A DNA stretch of 39,633 bases from a virus, in the IMG/VR virus record IMGVR_UViG_3300044796_000081, positions 1 through 39,633 of that record. One strand, 5' to 3'. The position numbers and the translations under genes were made by a program. Below the pieces are notes generated by a model. That model did not search any database. It was not told the DNA's origin and saw nothing but the letters and a program-made list of their open reading frames with translations. Below, in pieces: positions 16,267-22,969 of this stretch. Each line of letters opens with the position of its first letter. The first letter of the stretch is position 1.

Positions 16267-16435
16267 TTAGTTCTTCGGCCTCGATAAACGCCGGCTCGCC
16301 CGGTTTTAGGTCTTCCTCATCGGCGTAGTCGCGCCACTCGTCCGGTTCGTCCGGGCCATCATCGTCGCCAACGGCCGCGCAATCCTCGTCCTCTTCGTCG
16401 TCATCCTCGGGGATGTGGCGAATGAGGCCGCGCAT
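16259..16435 (-). CDS. small acidic protein (58 aa)
   Basis: A short ORF starting MRGLIRHIPEDDDEEDEDCA. About 40% of residues are Asp or Glu. Its ATG overlaps the GNAT stop as TAATG, and its own end overlaps the next start. Such coupling favours a real gene. Strong acidity could suit a DNA mimic or a protein-binding peptide, which is speculative. Confidence 0.6.
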   Translation of the reverse strand: MRGLIRHIPEDDDEEDEDCAAVGDDDGPDEPDEWRDYADEEDLKPGEPAFIEAEELNE

Positions 16436-16971
16436 TAGTCACCCTCGACCAAAGCCCACAATATGTGCGAGCGCCACTCGCCGTCTATCTTCCCGTAGGA
16501 CTTCGCGAAGCCCTCGATCTTGAACCCAACGAATTCGAGCAGGTGGTTTGAATTCCGGTTCTCGGGCAGCGTCGCGGCCTCAACCCTATGCAGGCGCAGC
16601 TTATCGAAGGCGAAGGCCAAGCCGACACGCAAGGCGCGCAACGCTAGGCCAGACCCGGAGAACGACCTGCCAACCCACCCGCCGAGCACGGCGCTCTGCG
16701 CGGCCCCGCGTCTCACCTGGCCGAACGACATCTGACCAAAGAGCCGCGAGTCTGACGCGCGAAACAGCATGAACGTGTACCCGCGATCTTCCTCGATCTC
16801 GCAGGCCTGCATCGCAAGCCTGCGCCGGAACCCAGTCAACGACATCTCGTCGGCGTTCCAAGTCGGCTCCCATGGCGCGATGAACTCTTGGCTTGACCGA
16901 CGAAGCTCTGACCATTCCTCAAAGTCGCCGATCGACGCGGGGCGGAGATAGACGCCGTGGCCTTCAATCAT
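16435..16971 (-). CDS. RimJ-like GNAT N-acetyltransferase
   Basis: A protein of 178 residues over the full GNAT length. It begins with VYLRPASIGDFEEWSELRRS and APWEPTW, which is strongly like alphaproteobacterial RimJ-type ribosomal-protein alanine N-acetyltransferases. The acetyl-CoA loop is GRSFSGSGLALRALR, keeping the G-x-G but with fewer basic residues than usual. The second half, KLRLHRVEAATLPENRNSNHLLEFVGFKIEGFAKSYGKIDG, is canonical. It would acetylate a protein N-terminus or a small amine. It sits between TerL and the portal in a phage operon, which is unusual; the target is unknown. Confidence 0.88.
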   Translation of the reverse strand: MIEGHGVYLRPASIGDFEEWSELRRSSQEFIAPWEPTWNADEMSLTGFRRRLAMQACEIEEDRGYTFMLFRASDSRLFGQMSFGQVRRGAAQSAVLGGWVGRSFSGSGLALRALRVGLAFAFDKLRLHRVEAATLPENRNSNHLLEFVGFKIEGFAKSYGKIDGEWRSHILWALVEGD

Positions 16972-17038
16972 TGGTTGTGGTCATCGGGCAAAAATGACCT
17001 CTAGAACCGCCAGAACAGCACCAATAGGTTGAAATCGC

Positions 17039-18529
17039 CTAGATTGTCATAACATCGAAGTCATCGCTGCGCTGGCGGCGATCGCCGTAGCCGTCCTGAA
17101 CCTTCGGCTTTTCATCTTTTGGCGGGTTGGCGTCGATCATCTGGTCGAGAAGCTGGCCTATTAAGCCGCACATGTCGACCTGATCGTCGTGCACGCCTGC
17201 AGGAAACCTCAGCAGTTCGCTCTCGAACTCGCCGCGCCACGTAGCATTGGCCGGGATGCGCAGACCCCGCGTCGCAACCAAGCCCCTAAAGCTCTGCGCC
17301 CGCACCGCCTTGTCGCCTCGGGTCGGGAACTGCTCACGCGCCACGTAGGCCTTGCGCGCCCTCATCTCCCGCTCCAAAAACGGGCCGACGCCCGACTTTA
17401 TCTGGCCGGTTTCCTCTGACCAAGCCATTGGTTTCCATTTGATAATCAGGTCACAAAGCGCAGCGACCCATTCCTCGCTTGAGGCCTGCTTACGCCAGAC
17501 ATCGACCATCCAGGGATTGCCGTCGCTGTCGAGCCCTAGAACCCCGTGGACCGTGTAGTCGCCGCCCCCGCCTGTCACTGCGTAGTCGGACCCGCCATAG
17601 AGCCGTAGGCTTTCCTTAGGCGGCACAACGTCAACGGGCAGAAGCCATTCGCGCTTGAAATAGTTGCCGGTGTCAGGAACCGGGTCTTGCTGATAGAGCG
17701 CCGACCACGTTCGCGAATCGCCAGCAGTCTCGGCCTTGCGATCCCTCAGAAACCGCCCGTAATCGTAACCGCTTGGCTCATCCCACAGCATGACGCCGGC
17801 CGGTCGCCCTAGCGGATCGTCGTCTGGACCGAGGGATTCCGCCCTGATCTTGAGCCGCCGATAAGGCTTGCCGATTTCGTCCATTTGCTTGGCGACGCGG
17901 CCGGCGAGATCATCCTCATGAAAGCGCTGATGCATGATTACGCGCTTGGCGCCGGGCCGCAGACGAGACGAAAAATCGTTGATGTACCAATCCCATACGC
18001 GATCACGAATGCGCTTTGACTCCGCGTCCTCGCGCGACCCGAACGGATCATCAATAATCCCTAGCGCGGCTCTAAACCCGAGGATGCCAACGCCAACGCC
18101 GACCGCGTAATACTCTCCGCCGCCGACCGTCGCCCAACGGTTCGCCGCCGTGCTGTCCGAGCTAAGCGCGACGCCCAGCAGCTTGCCAGCATCGCCAACC
18201 AGATTGCGGGTCTTTCGCCCCCAACGCTCGGCAAGCTCGGACGAATGAGACGCCGTCAGAACGTCCGCGTCTGGCGACCTAGCCAGATAATGCGCTGGGA
18301 ACAGATAGTTGACCCACGTTGACTTGGCCGAACCTGGGGGCCATTCGATCAGCAGAAGGTCGTCATCGCCGGAGATTAGCGCCTCAAGCTCAGCGCACAA
18401 CAGCCGATGATGCGGAGCCGGCTCAAAGCCTCGGGTCCGACCAAACTCAATTAAGGACCGTCTGGCGCGCCGCCGTTTCAGAAGCTCCTTCGCCGCCTCC
18501 GATGGCAATATCTTCGAGTTCGTCGTCAC
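17039..18529 (-). CDS. terminase large subunit (TerL)
   Basis: A protein of 496 residues. Walker A is WPPGSAKST at 63-71. Walker B is LGIIDDPF with D160/D161. A coupling motif follows in VIMHQRFHEDDLAG. The C-terminal RNase H-like nuclease carries D315 in YGGSDYA, D324, and the late HDDQVD at 447-452. This ATPase-nuclease packages DNA through the portal. The GTG start at 18529 gives an 83-nt overlap with TerS. At least part of it must be genuine because the conserved ARRSLIEFGRTRGFEPAPHH starts inside the overlap, but the exact start is uncertain. Confidence 0.95.
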   Translation of the reverse strand: MTTNSKILPSEAAKELLKRRRARRSLIEFGRTRGFEPAPHHRLLCAELEALISGDDDLLLIEWPPGSAKSTWVNYLFPAHYLARSPDADVLTASHSSELAERWGRKTRNLVGDAGKLLGVALSSDSTAANRWATVGGGEYYAVGVGVGILGFRAALGIIDDPFGSREDAESKRIRDRVWDWYINDFSSRLRPGAKRVIMHQRFHEDDLAGRVAKQMDEIGKPYRRLKIRAESLGPDDDPLGRPAGVMLWDEPSGYDYGRFLRDRKAETAGDSRTWSALYQQDPVPDTGNYFKREWLLPVDVVPPKESLRLYGGSDYAVTGGGGDYTVHGVLGLDSDGNPWMVDVWRKQASSEEWVAALCDLIIKWKPMAWSEETGQIKSGVGPFLEREMRARKAYVAREQFPTRGDKAVRAQSFRGLVATRGLRIPANATWRGEFESELLRFPAGVHDDQVDMCGLIGQLLDQMIDANPPKDEKPKVQDGYGDRRQRSDDFDVMTI

Positions 18530-18881
18530 TCAGGTTGCCCGCATCGCGATTGATGTTCTCTCGCTTCTCGACACGGTTTCCACTGAGGATGCCCTTTTCC
18601 TTGATGGCTGCGATGGCTGGCGAGAACTGACCGGCTTCGAATGCGGCCTTCCTAACCTCTTCGGCTTCGGCGATCAGGCTTTCGACGGTGACTTCGGCGC
18701 GCTTTGCGGCTCTATTTTGCAGTTCAGCGAGTCGCGCTAAAACCTTTTGGTTTTTTTTAAGGGTCGAGGCATTGCCCGGATTGAACTTGTAGCCTGCGTT
18801 GGCGTAGGCTTTTTCAGCCGTCTCGCCTTTCGCGAGTTCCTGCGCAAAGCGCTCGTACCTCGGATTGGTAAGCGCGGGCAA
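18447..18881 (-). CDS. terminase small subunit (TerS)
   Basis: A protein of 144 residues from a TTG at 18881 that abuts the previous stop, with GGGGAG 6 nt upstream. It opens LTNPRYERFAQELAKGETAE and KAYANAGYK, the helix-turn-helix of small terminase proteins that recognises the packaging site, followed by a coiled oligomerisation region (LARLAELQNRAAKRAEV). The acidic C-terminus GNLSDDELEDIAIGG is common in this family. It lies immediately upstream of TerL. Confidence 0.88.
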   Translation of the reverse strand: MPALTNPRYERFAQELAKGETAEKAYANAGYKFNPGNASTLKKNQKVLARLAELQNRAAKRAEVTVESLIAEAEEVRKAAFEAGQFSPAIAAIKEKGILSGNRVEKRENINRDAGNLSDDELEDIAIGGGEGASETAARQTVLN

Positions 18882-19040
18882 TTACGTCTCCCCTTCTGGG
18901 ATTGAGTGTCGGTCGCGTTTGGGCTTGCGGGGCGGCTTGGGTGAGCGCTGAGACGGGGTATTTGGTTTCCCGTCCTGTTGGGCTTCCGGCGCGCGATTGG
19001 CGTCAGTGACCGTCTTATTCGATTTGTGAGGGTTTGTCAT
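18882..19040 (-). CDS. small basic, proline-rich hypothetical protein
   Basis: A protein of 52 residues starting MTNPHKSNKTVTDANRAPEA and ending RHSIPEGET. It is very polar, with RSPKPPRKPKRDR, and is likely disordered. The frame is open further upstream to 19127 with a TTG, but that part has no coding look. Ribosome site support is weak. It contributes the TerS ribosome site from within its last codons. Confidence 0.5.
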   Translation of the reverse strand: MTNPHKSNKTVTDANRAPEAQQDGKPNTPSQRSPKPPRKPKRDRHSIPEGET

Positions 19041-19288
19041 GAGGGACCGCGCTAACGGCCGAGACCTAGCCTGATACGGTACAGGTGCAGTTTCGGAGAT
19101 GCAGGGTGATCGTCGGCGCTTGGTCAAGAGCCGCCGCGCGGAATGGGGAATTGAATGCGGCGCGGCTTGGCGGGGAGGATTGCCAGAGGCCGCGCCGATG
19201 GAGAGTGGAACCGCCGTGCGTGACTTGTCGGCCGACCGGCGCGCCTAGCGGTGCTTTAGTCGCAATGATAGCGACAAGGCAATCGTGT

Positions 19289-19316
19289 GTTTAACGTGAT
19301 CCGTGTAACCTGTCAA
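19289..19316 (-). promoter_or_regulatory. putative sigma70-type promoter for the late (terminase) operon
   Basis: On the minus strand there is a perfect TTGACA (19316-19311), a 16-nt spacer and a poor -10, TTAAAC (19294-19289). It lies at the end of the 191-residue gene. The 272-nt stretch 19041-19312 holds no convincing gene, so it may carry the late promoter. The -10 match is only 3 of 6. Confidence 0.3.
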
Positions 19317-19888
19317 TAGGGATGCAGGCCGTTGATCCCCCGATCCAAAAGCCCGTAATGCCCGGCGAGCCGATAGAGGCCATTTTTCAACATGCCAACG
19401 TCTGAGGGGAATGGCTCGCCGAAGGTGCAGCAAAGACGCTCCATGGCCTTCGGGAGTCGATTGTGGACCGCGGCCAGGGTTTCATTCGCCCTTGCGACAA
19501 CCCGATCCAGTTCGGCGATTACGGCCCGCTGTGCGGCTATCTGGGCGAGGGTGGGGAATTCCGGCAATGCCGATTGGCGGACCTGTTCGCCCCCGCAGCC
19601 CTCGACTTGAAATCCTCGCGCAGTCTTGGCGGCGCTTATCTCTTGGGCGTAATCGCATCCGGCGCGATAGCAGGCGAAATAGAGCCGATCGGTTCTTGGC
19701 CACGATGTCTCAACGAAGCGGCCTAGTGGGGTGGCGAGACGTGGGTCGCTCGATCCGCCGCGGTGCGGCTGGGCGAGCGCGACGGACATTATATCCCGTT
19801 GTTCTTTTTCCTCATTTGGCGTTTGGCGTGGGCTTAAACCTCTCGCGGAGGTCGTGTAAACAATCCGGGATAAAGCCGCTTCGTTCAT
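19313..19888 (-). CDS. hypothetical protein (191 aa)
   Basis: The chosen start ATG at 19888 (MNEAALSRIVYTTSARGLSP) follows GGGGGACGGA; the frame continues upstream to 19951. The N-terminal third is polar. The C-terminal half is helical (LAQIAAQRAVIAELDRVVARANETLAAVHNRLPKAMERL in two segments), then CTFGEPFPSDVGML. No family was recognised. It is divergent from the plus-strand early genes at 20046, so it may be a regulator or the first late gene. Confidence 0.6.
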   Translation of the reverse strand: MNEAALSRIVYTTSARGLSPRQTPNEEKEQRDIMSVALAQPHRGGSSDPRLATPLGRFVETSWPRTDRLYFACYRAGCDYAQEISAAKTARGFQVEGCGGEQVRQSALPEFPTLAQIAAQRAVIAELDRVVARANETLAAVHNRLPKAMERLCCTFGEPFPSDVGMLKNGLYRLAGHYGLLDRGINGLHPY

Positions 19889-19992
19889 TCCGTCCCCCGA
19901 CCGTTTCTGCCTCACGACTCTAGCACTTTCGCCCCGCCGCGCCAACCGCATTCACCCCGCGCGAGAAATTCTGACTTGGTTCGTTTTTGTTG

Positions 19993-20020
19993 TTGATTGG
20001 TTCACAATTTGGGAGATAAT
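19993..20020 (+). promoter_or_regulatory. putative sigma70 promoter for the rightward small-gene operon
   Basis: -35 TTGATT (19993-19998), 16-nt spacer, -10 GATAAT (20015-20020, 5 of 6 matches). It lies 25 nt before the first rightward gene and its strong GGAGG site, in a locally AT-rich stretch. Confidence 0.6.
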
Positions 20021-20045
20021 ATCCCTGCGTCACGGAGGAAAAATC

Positions 20046-20231
20046 ATGAAATCCGAACCACGCTTTGACATGTCCGCCGGCTTCATCCCGGACTCGCCAG
20101 AACTGCGGGCGCCAGCTCAGAGATTGATCCGTCTTGAAACGCTTATCGTCGTCGCCTTGGGTGTGACCGTCTGCGCAATCGGAACGGCCCTTGGCATGTT
20201 GGCCGCGTTTGCTTGGGAACAGTGGCGCTAA
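20046..20231 (+). CDS. small single-pass membrane protein
   Basis: A protein of 61 residues with GGAGG 7 nt before the ATG. The first 28 residues are polar. Residues about 33-55 (TLIVVALGVTVCAIGTALGM) form one transmembrane helix, followed by AWEQWR. It is the first gene after the predicted promoter and is followed by a hairpin, so it may be expressed alone. No family was recognised. Confidence 0.75.
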   Translation: MKSEPRFDMSAGFIPDSPELRAPAQRLIRLETLIVVALGVTVCAIGTALGMLAAFAWEQWR

Positions 20232-20240
20232 GAAATTGAA

Positions 20241-20274
20241 GGGGCCGCCAGACGCTTGCCGCGTGGGCGGCCCC
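20241..20274 (+). terminator. strong GC hairpin after the membrane-protein gene
   Basis: GGGGCCGCC (20241-20249) pairs perfectly with GGCGGCCCC (20266-20274); an inner ACGC/GCGT stem (20252-20255 with 20261-20264) extends it. There is no U-run after it, so it may attenuate, act Rho-dependently, or protect the mRNA. The rest of 20232-20450 holds a candidate promoter but no gene. Confidence 0.5.
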
Positions 20275-20399
20275 AAGCCTCGTGTCCCGCGCAATTCCTG
20301 CCACGGAGAGGGCGCGGGGAGGCGCAACCGGAAGATAGGCGGAACGGTCCGGCGCGTCAAGACAGCGTTACAAAATCGGATCGTCCGCGCATTTTATTG

Positions 20400-20427
20400 T
20401 TGCATTTTATCTCGGACGGGATATTAT
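20400..20427 (+). promoter_or_regulatory. second putative rightward promoter
   Basis: -35 TTGCAT (20400-20405), 16-nt spacer, -10 TATTAT (20422-20427), in an AT-rich pocket 24 nt before the next gene. It would restart transcription after the hairpin. Confidence 0.5.
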
Positions 20428-20450
20428 CGGAAATTGCCACGGAACGCGTT

Positions 20451-20729
20451 ATGTCCCTTACCCACAAAGAAATGACCGCCCACATCCGCAACCGGCTTAA
20501 GGTTTGCGATATTCCGGCACGTTGCCGCATGAACGAGGCTTGCGGCTTCCGTATGATTCAGGTTTTCGGCGTGACCCACGAAGCGCGCTGGACTGCCGAG
20601 CAGGCCAAGATGATCGGCCGCATCGCTCGCGTTAACGGGCTAACTTTTGTTCGCGGGATGCCGGTTGATGAGGACCATTGCTCCACAATGACCGGCCGTG
20701 CCTATTTCGAGTTTTATTTTGCCGTATAG
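20451..20729 (+). CDS. conserved small phage protein (92 aa)
   Basis: Starts MSLTHKEMTAHIRNRLKVCD and continues IPARCRMNEACGFRMIQVFG. This resembles a small phage early protein seen in other proteobacterial phages ('MTAHIRxRLK...CG...IQV'), of unknown role. The frame is open upstream to 20256 but lacks signals there. An ATG at 20472 is an alternative start. The fold looks alpha/beta, ending FEFYFAV. Confidence 0.75.
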   Translation: MSLTHKEMTAHIRNRLKVCDIPARCRMNEACGFRMIQVFGVTHEARWTAEQAKMIGRIARVNGLTFVRGMPVDEDHCSTMTGRAYFEFYFAV

Positions 20730-20738
20730 GAGACCCCG

Positions 20739-20975
20739 ATGCTCAACAAGATCAGAATTTGTGACCCGACCAAATATCGCGGCGACGTGCTGATTGAGAC
20801 GGATTACTATGAAGGCTGGGCAGTTGCCCCGTGGGATGAATGGGGCGTTCCGGAATTGTGCGGCCCGTTCGCGTCGGTTGACGCAGCAAAAGCCACGCTA
20901 GACGAACATCGCGACTATCTGGAATGGCGCGGCTATAAGATCGACCCGCGTTCGGAAATAGGGGCAACAAAATGA
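20739..20975 (+). CDS. hypothetical small early protein (78 aa)
   Basis: The ATG follows AGGAG. Acidic and aromatic-rich: YYEGWAVAPWDEWGVPELCG, then SVDAAKATLDEHRDYLEWRG. No family was recognised. It overlaps the next gene by 4 nt. Confidence 0.75.
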   Translation: MLNKIRICDPTKYRGDVLIETDYYEGWAVAPWDEWGVPELCGPFASVDAAKATLDEHRDYLEWRGYKIDPRSEIGATK

Positions 20976-21250
20976 ACACACAACCCCTTGCTGAATACGC
21001 CGCCGCGCTCGACCGCGCCGAGGACTACGCCAATTCCGACCCGAACCTCAAGCTCGTCCGCGCGTCATGGCTGGTCGCCAGTGTTTGCCGGGAGCGGACC
21101 CGAGAAGGCGACCGCGCACGGGCGCTCGTCATGCTCGGCCGGCTTGAGGACTTCCTTGCCCGTGAGGACGGACCATTCTCTGCCGTCTCGCGCAATGCCG
21201 CCAGCAGGATATGCGCGCAGATCGCCACTGAGATCGCCACATCAGCTTGA
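20972..21250 (+). CDS. hypothetical small helical protein (92 aa)
   Basis: All-helical and Ala/Arg-rich (AEYAAALDRAEDYANSDPNL, GDRARALVMLGRLEDFLARE). It overlaps the previous stop as ATGA. No family was recognised; it belongs to the operon of small rightward genes. Confidence 0.75.
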   Translation: MNTQPLAEYAAALDRAEDYANSDPNLKLVRASWLVASVCRERTREGDRARALVMLGRLEDFLAREDGPFSAVSRNAASRICAQIATEIATSA

Positions 21251-21266
21251 AAATAGGAGTAAGGGG

Positions 21267-21563
21267 ATGAAGACCATTTCAGATTGGAACGGCGTCAAGG
21301 CCGAATCGGTTCTCGCCGGATCGCCCGCGCAAGCGTTCAACGTCATGTCCGACATGCTGACCGATCTCCGCAAATACGAGACGGTAAATGCCAAATTGGT
21401 CTCGGCGCTTGAAGACTGCGCTGAGTTGATCGAACTAGAGCGTGGCACCAAGGGCTGTTCAGGACCGGGCGACCACAGCGATCGCCACGCCGACGCCGAA
21501 TGGTCTGGTTCGTCGGAAGCGCTGAGCAAGGCTTACGCGGCTCTTACCAAAGCGGGTTCCTGA
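21267..21563 (+). CDS. hypothetical protein (98 aa)
   Basis: The ATG at 21267 has AAGGGG and a further GGAG upstream. The longer frame to 20988 overlaps the previous gene and is not supported. Starts MKTISDWNGVKAESVLAGSP, with a central helix KYETVNAKLVSALEDCAELI and an Asp/His-rich loop (GDHSDRHADAEW). No family was recognised. Confidence 0.7.
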   Translation: MKTISDWNGVKAESVLAGSPAQAFNVMSDMLTDLRKYETVNAKLVSALEDCAELIELERGTKGCSGPGDHSDRHADAEWSGSSEALSKAYAALTKAGS

Positions 21564-21564
21564 A

Positions 21565-21867
21565 ATGGACACTTATCTGACCATCGCCGGCGCAGAATAC
21601 ATCGTCGGCTATGACTACAAGATCACGGCGGAGGCCGTTCCCGAGCAGGGGCCTTCCTATGCCAGCGGGGGCGAGCCTGCGTCTCCGATGGAATACGAGG
21701 TTACGTTCGTCGATCTCCGCAAGGACGAGGGCGGCGGGAAGGAAACGCCCGTCGATTGCCCCGCGTGGCTCAAGGCCGAGATCGAGACTTGGCTTTACGA
21801 GGATCCGACCGGCAAGATTTACGAGGCGATCGAGGAAGACGACAACGATTGGGACGAACTCAGATGA
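21565..21867 (+). CDS. acidic hypothetical protein (100 aa)
   Basis: Starts 1 nt after the previous stop. The N-terminal part is beta-like (MDTYLTIAGAEYIVGYDYKI, EYEVTFVDLRKDEGGG) and the C-terminus is strongly acidic (YEAIEEDDNDWDEL). No family was recognised. The following start overlaps its stop as ATGA. Confidence 0.75.
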   Translation: MDTYLTIAGAEYIVGYDYKITAEAVPEQGPSYASGGEPASPMEYEVTFVDLRKDEGGGKETPVDCPAWLKAEIETWLYEDPTGKIYEAIEEDDNDWDELR

Positions 21868-22076
21868 TCCGCACCCTCACGATCTGGGCCGATGTCGTCG
21901 CATTCATCGCAACATGGCCGCAATGGCACCACGCAAGGCATGCCCCGGCCCCTACGCGGGCTTCAATGCAGGCGCTGTATGATGACGCCCGCCGCCGCCA
22001 CCACGGCCAGCGGGCGGCCTGGCTTCACCTGCGCGACGCAACAAACGAAGCGCTCCGGCGCGAACTCGCCAAATAG
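21864..22076 (+). CDS. hypothetical protein (70 aa), last gene of the rightward unit
   Basis: Starts MIRTLTIWADVVAFIATWPQ with a hydrophobic N-terminus, then a basic, His-rich helix (ALYDDARRRHHGQRAAWLHL). It may be membrane-associated. No family was recognised. The gene ends 28 nt before the terminator. Confidence 0.65.
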   Translation: MIRTLTIWADVVAFIATWPQWHHARHAPAPTRASMQALYDDARRRHHGQRAAWLHLRDATNEALRRELAK

Positions 22077-22103
22077 ATCGCCGCATTCCTCCCCGCACGA
22101 CTT

Positions 22104-22128
22104 GGCCCGGCGAAAGCTGGGCCTTTTT
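22104..22128 (+). terminator. rho-independent terminator with GAAA tetraloop
   Basis: GGCCC (22104-22108) pairs with GGGCC (22119-22123); a G-T pair and an inner GC/GC step close a GAAA (GNRA) tetraloop; five T follow (22124-22128). It separates the rightward small genes from the convergent methyltransferase operon. Confidence 0.85.
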
Positions 22129-22805
22129 CATGGGCGCAGCGCCAGCCATTGCCGGGCGACCCATTTGGCATACGCCGGCGGGATCGATTCCGACAACTCC
22201 CCCAGCGCCATCCAATCGATTCCAAGGGCCTCAGACGCCGCGGCCTTGTGGCCGCCCTGCCAAACATCCCTCGTTCCCCTTCCACCGACCGAGGCCGCCC
22301 GCCGGCGCGCGTGGCCGCCGTAAATCCCGATGACCGGACGGCTGTCATGTCGGCACGCAGGCGCCGCGACCGGGAAGCTGCATTCGAACGCCCGATGGCG
22401 CTGCAGTTGGCAACCCTGGGCGCCGAGGCCAAACATGGACCCACAGAGAATGACCGGATCGATCATATCCCATGCCGCATCTTCGACATTCTCAATGCAC
22501 CAGGGAACGCCGCTCGCTTGCAGCAGTGTGCGAACCTGGCCGATCAGCCGCGGCGCGCCGCGTGCGCCCGGCGCGTGCCGCATGGACGTGTAGCCCTGAC
22601 ATGGCGGACTTGCCCAAATGAAATCGTAGGCGCGGAGATCGAGTTTCAGAATTTCCAGCGCGTCGGCCTGGATGAACGTATCGCCGACATACCGCCCCTG
22701 CCTCACCAAGTCGACGCCATCGACACGAGCGAACCCGGCCTGCTGCAGACCGCGCGTGGCCCCGCCGGCACCACAGAAACAATCGAGGGCACGCAGACCG
22801 CTCAT
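22128..22805 (-). CDS. DNA cytosine-5 methyltransferase
   Basis: A protein of 225 residues from the ATG at 22805, with GGTAGGGGA upstream; the longer frame to 22892 is unsupported. C5-methyltransferase motifs: I, LDCFCGAGGATRGLQQAGF (about 7-25); IV, SPPCQG with catalytic C69; VI, IENV with E105; VIII, QLQRHRAFE; X, SIPPAYAKWVARQWL near the end. It transfers a methyl group from S-adenosylmethionine to cytosine C5. It is short for the family, typical of phage versions, with a small target-recognition region. No cognate restriction enzyme is present, so it probably protects phage DNA. Confidence 0.93.
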   Translation of the reverse strand: MSGLRALDCFCGAGGATRGLQQAGFARVDGVDLVRQGRYVGDTFIQADALEILKLDLRAYDFIWASPPCQGYTSMRHAPGARGAPRLIGQVRTLLQASGVPWCIENVEDAAWDMIDPVILCGSMFGLGAQGCQLQRHRAFECSFPVAAPACRHDSRPVIGIYGGHARRRAASVGGRGTRDVWQGGHKAAASEALGIDWMALGELSESIPPAYAKWVARQWLALRP

Positions 22806-22858
22806 TCCCCTACCGCCACCGCGCGCACCAGGTCGAGAGAGACGATTAGGATTGGCAT
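22802..22858 (-). CDS. possible 18-residue leader ORF
   Basis: Reads MPILIVSLDLVRAVAVGE, with GAGG 8 nt upstream of the ATG. Its stop overlaps the C5-methyltransferase start as ATGA. It could couple translation of the methyltransferase. It is too short to judge further. Confidence 0.3.
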   Translation of the reverse strand: MPILIVSLDLVRAVAVGE

Positions 22859-22861
22859 TTT

Positions 22862-22969
22862 CTATCCCTCGATTGCTTCCATCTCTGGCCACGCCTCGTC
22901 GGGCGACGTATCCAACTCCAAAGTCCCTTGGTCAGATTTCGTTGCCGCCCCCGGTGCGGCCGTCTTCAT
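22862..22969 (-). CDS. possible small acidic protein (35 aa)
   Basis: Starts MKTAAPGAATKSDQGTLELD and overlaps the upstream methyltransferase stop as ATGA. The same frame continues upstream to 23053 through ELKPSYFRQAVKN. This frame would be joined to the methyltransferase if the G11 tract gained or lost bases. It may be an independent small gene or a C-terminal extension. Confidence 0.4.
   Translation of the reverse strand: MKTAAPGAATKSDQGTLELDTSPDEAWPEMEAIEG

Noticed and set aside
13729-16971. Graspetide-like RiPP cluster (ATP-grasp plus GNAT plus small proteins)
   Set aside because: The enzyme looks PurD-like, the acetyltransferase is of RimJ type, and neither small protein shows a repeated Thr/Ser plus Asp/Glu core. 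Kept only as a distant alternative for the ATP-grasp finding.
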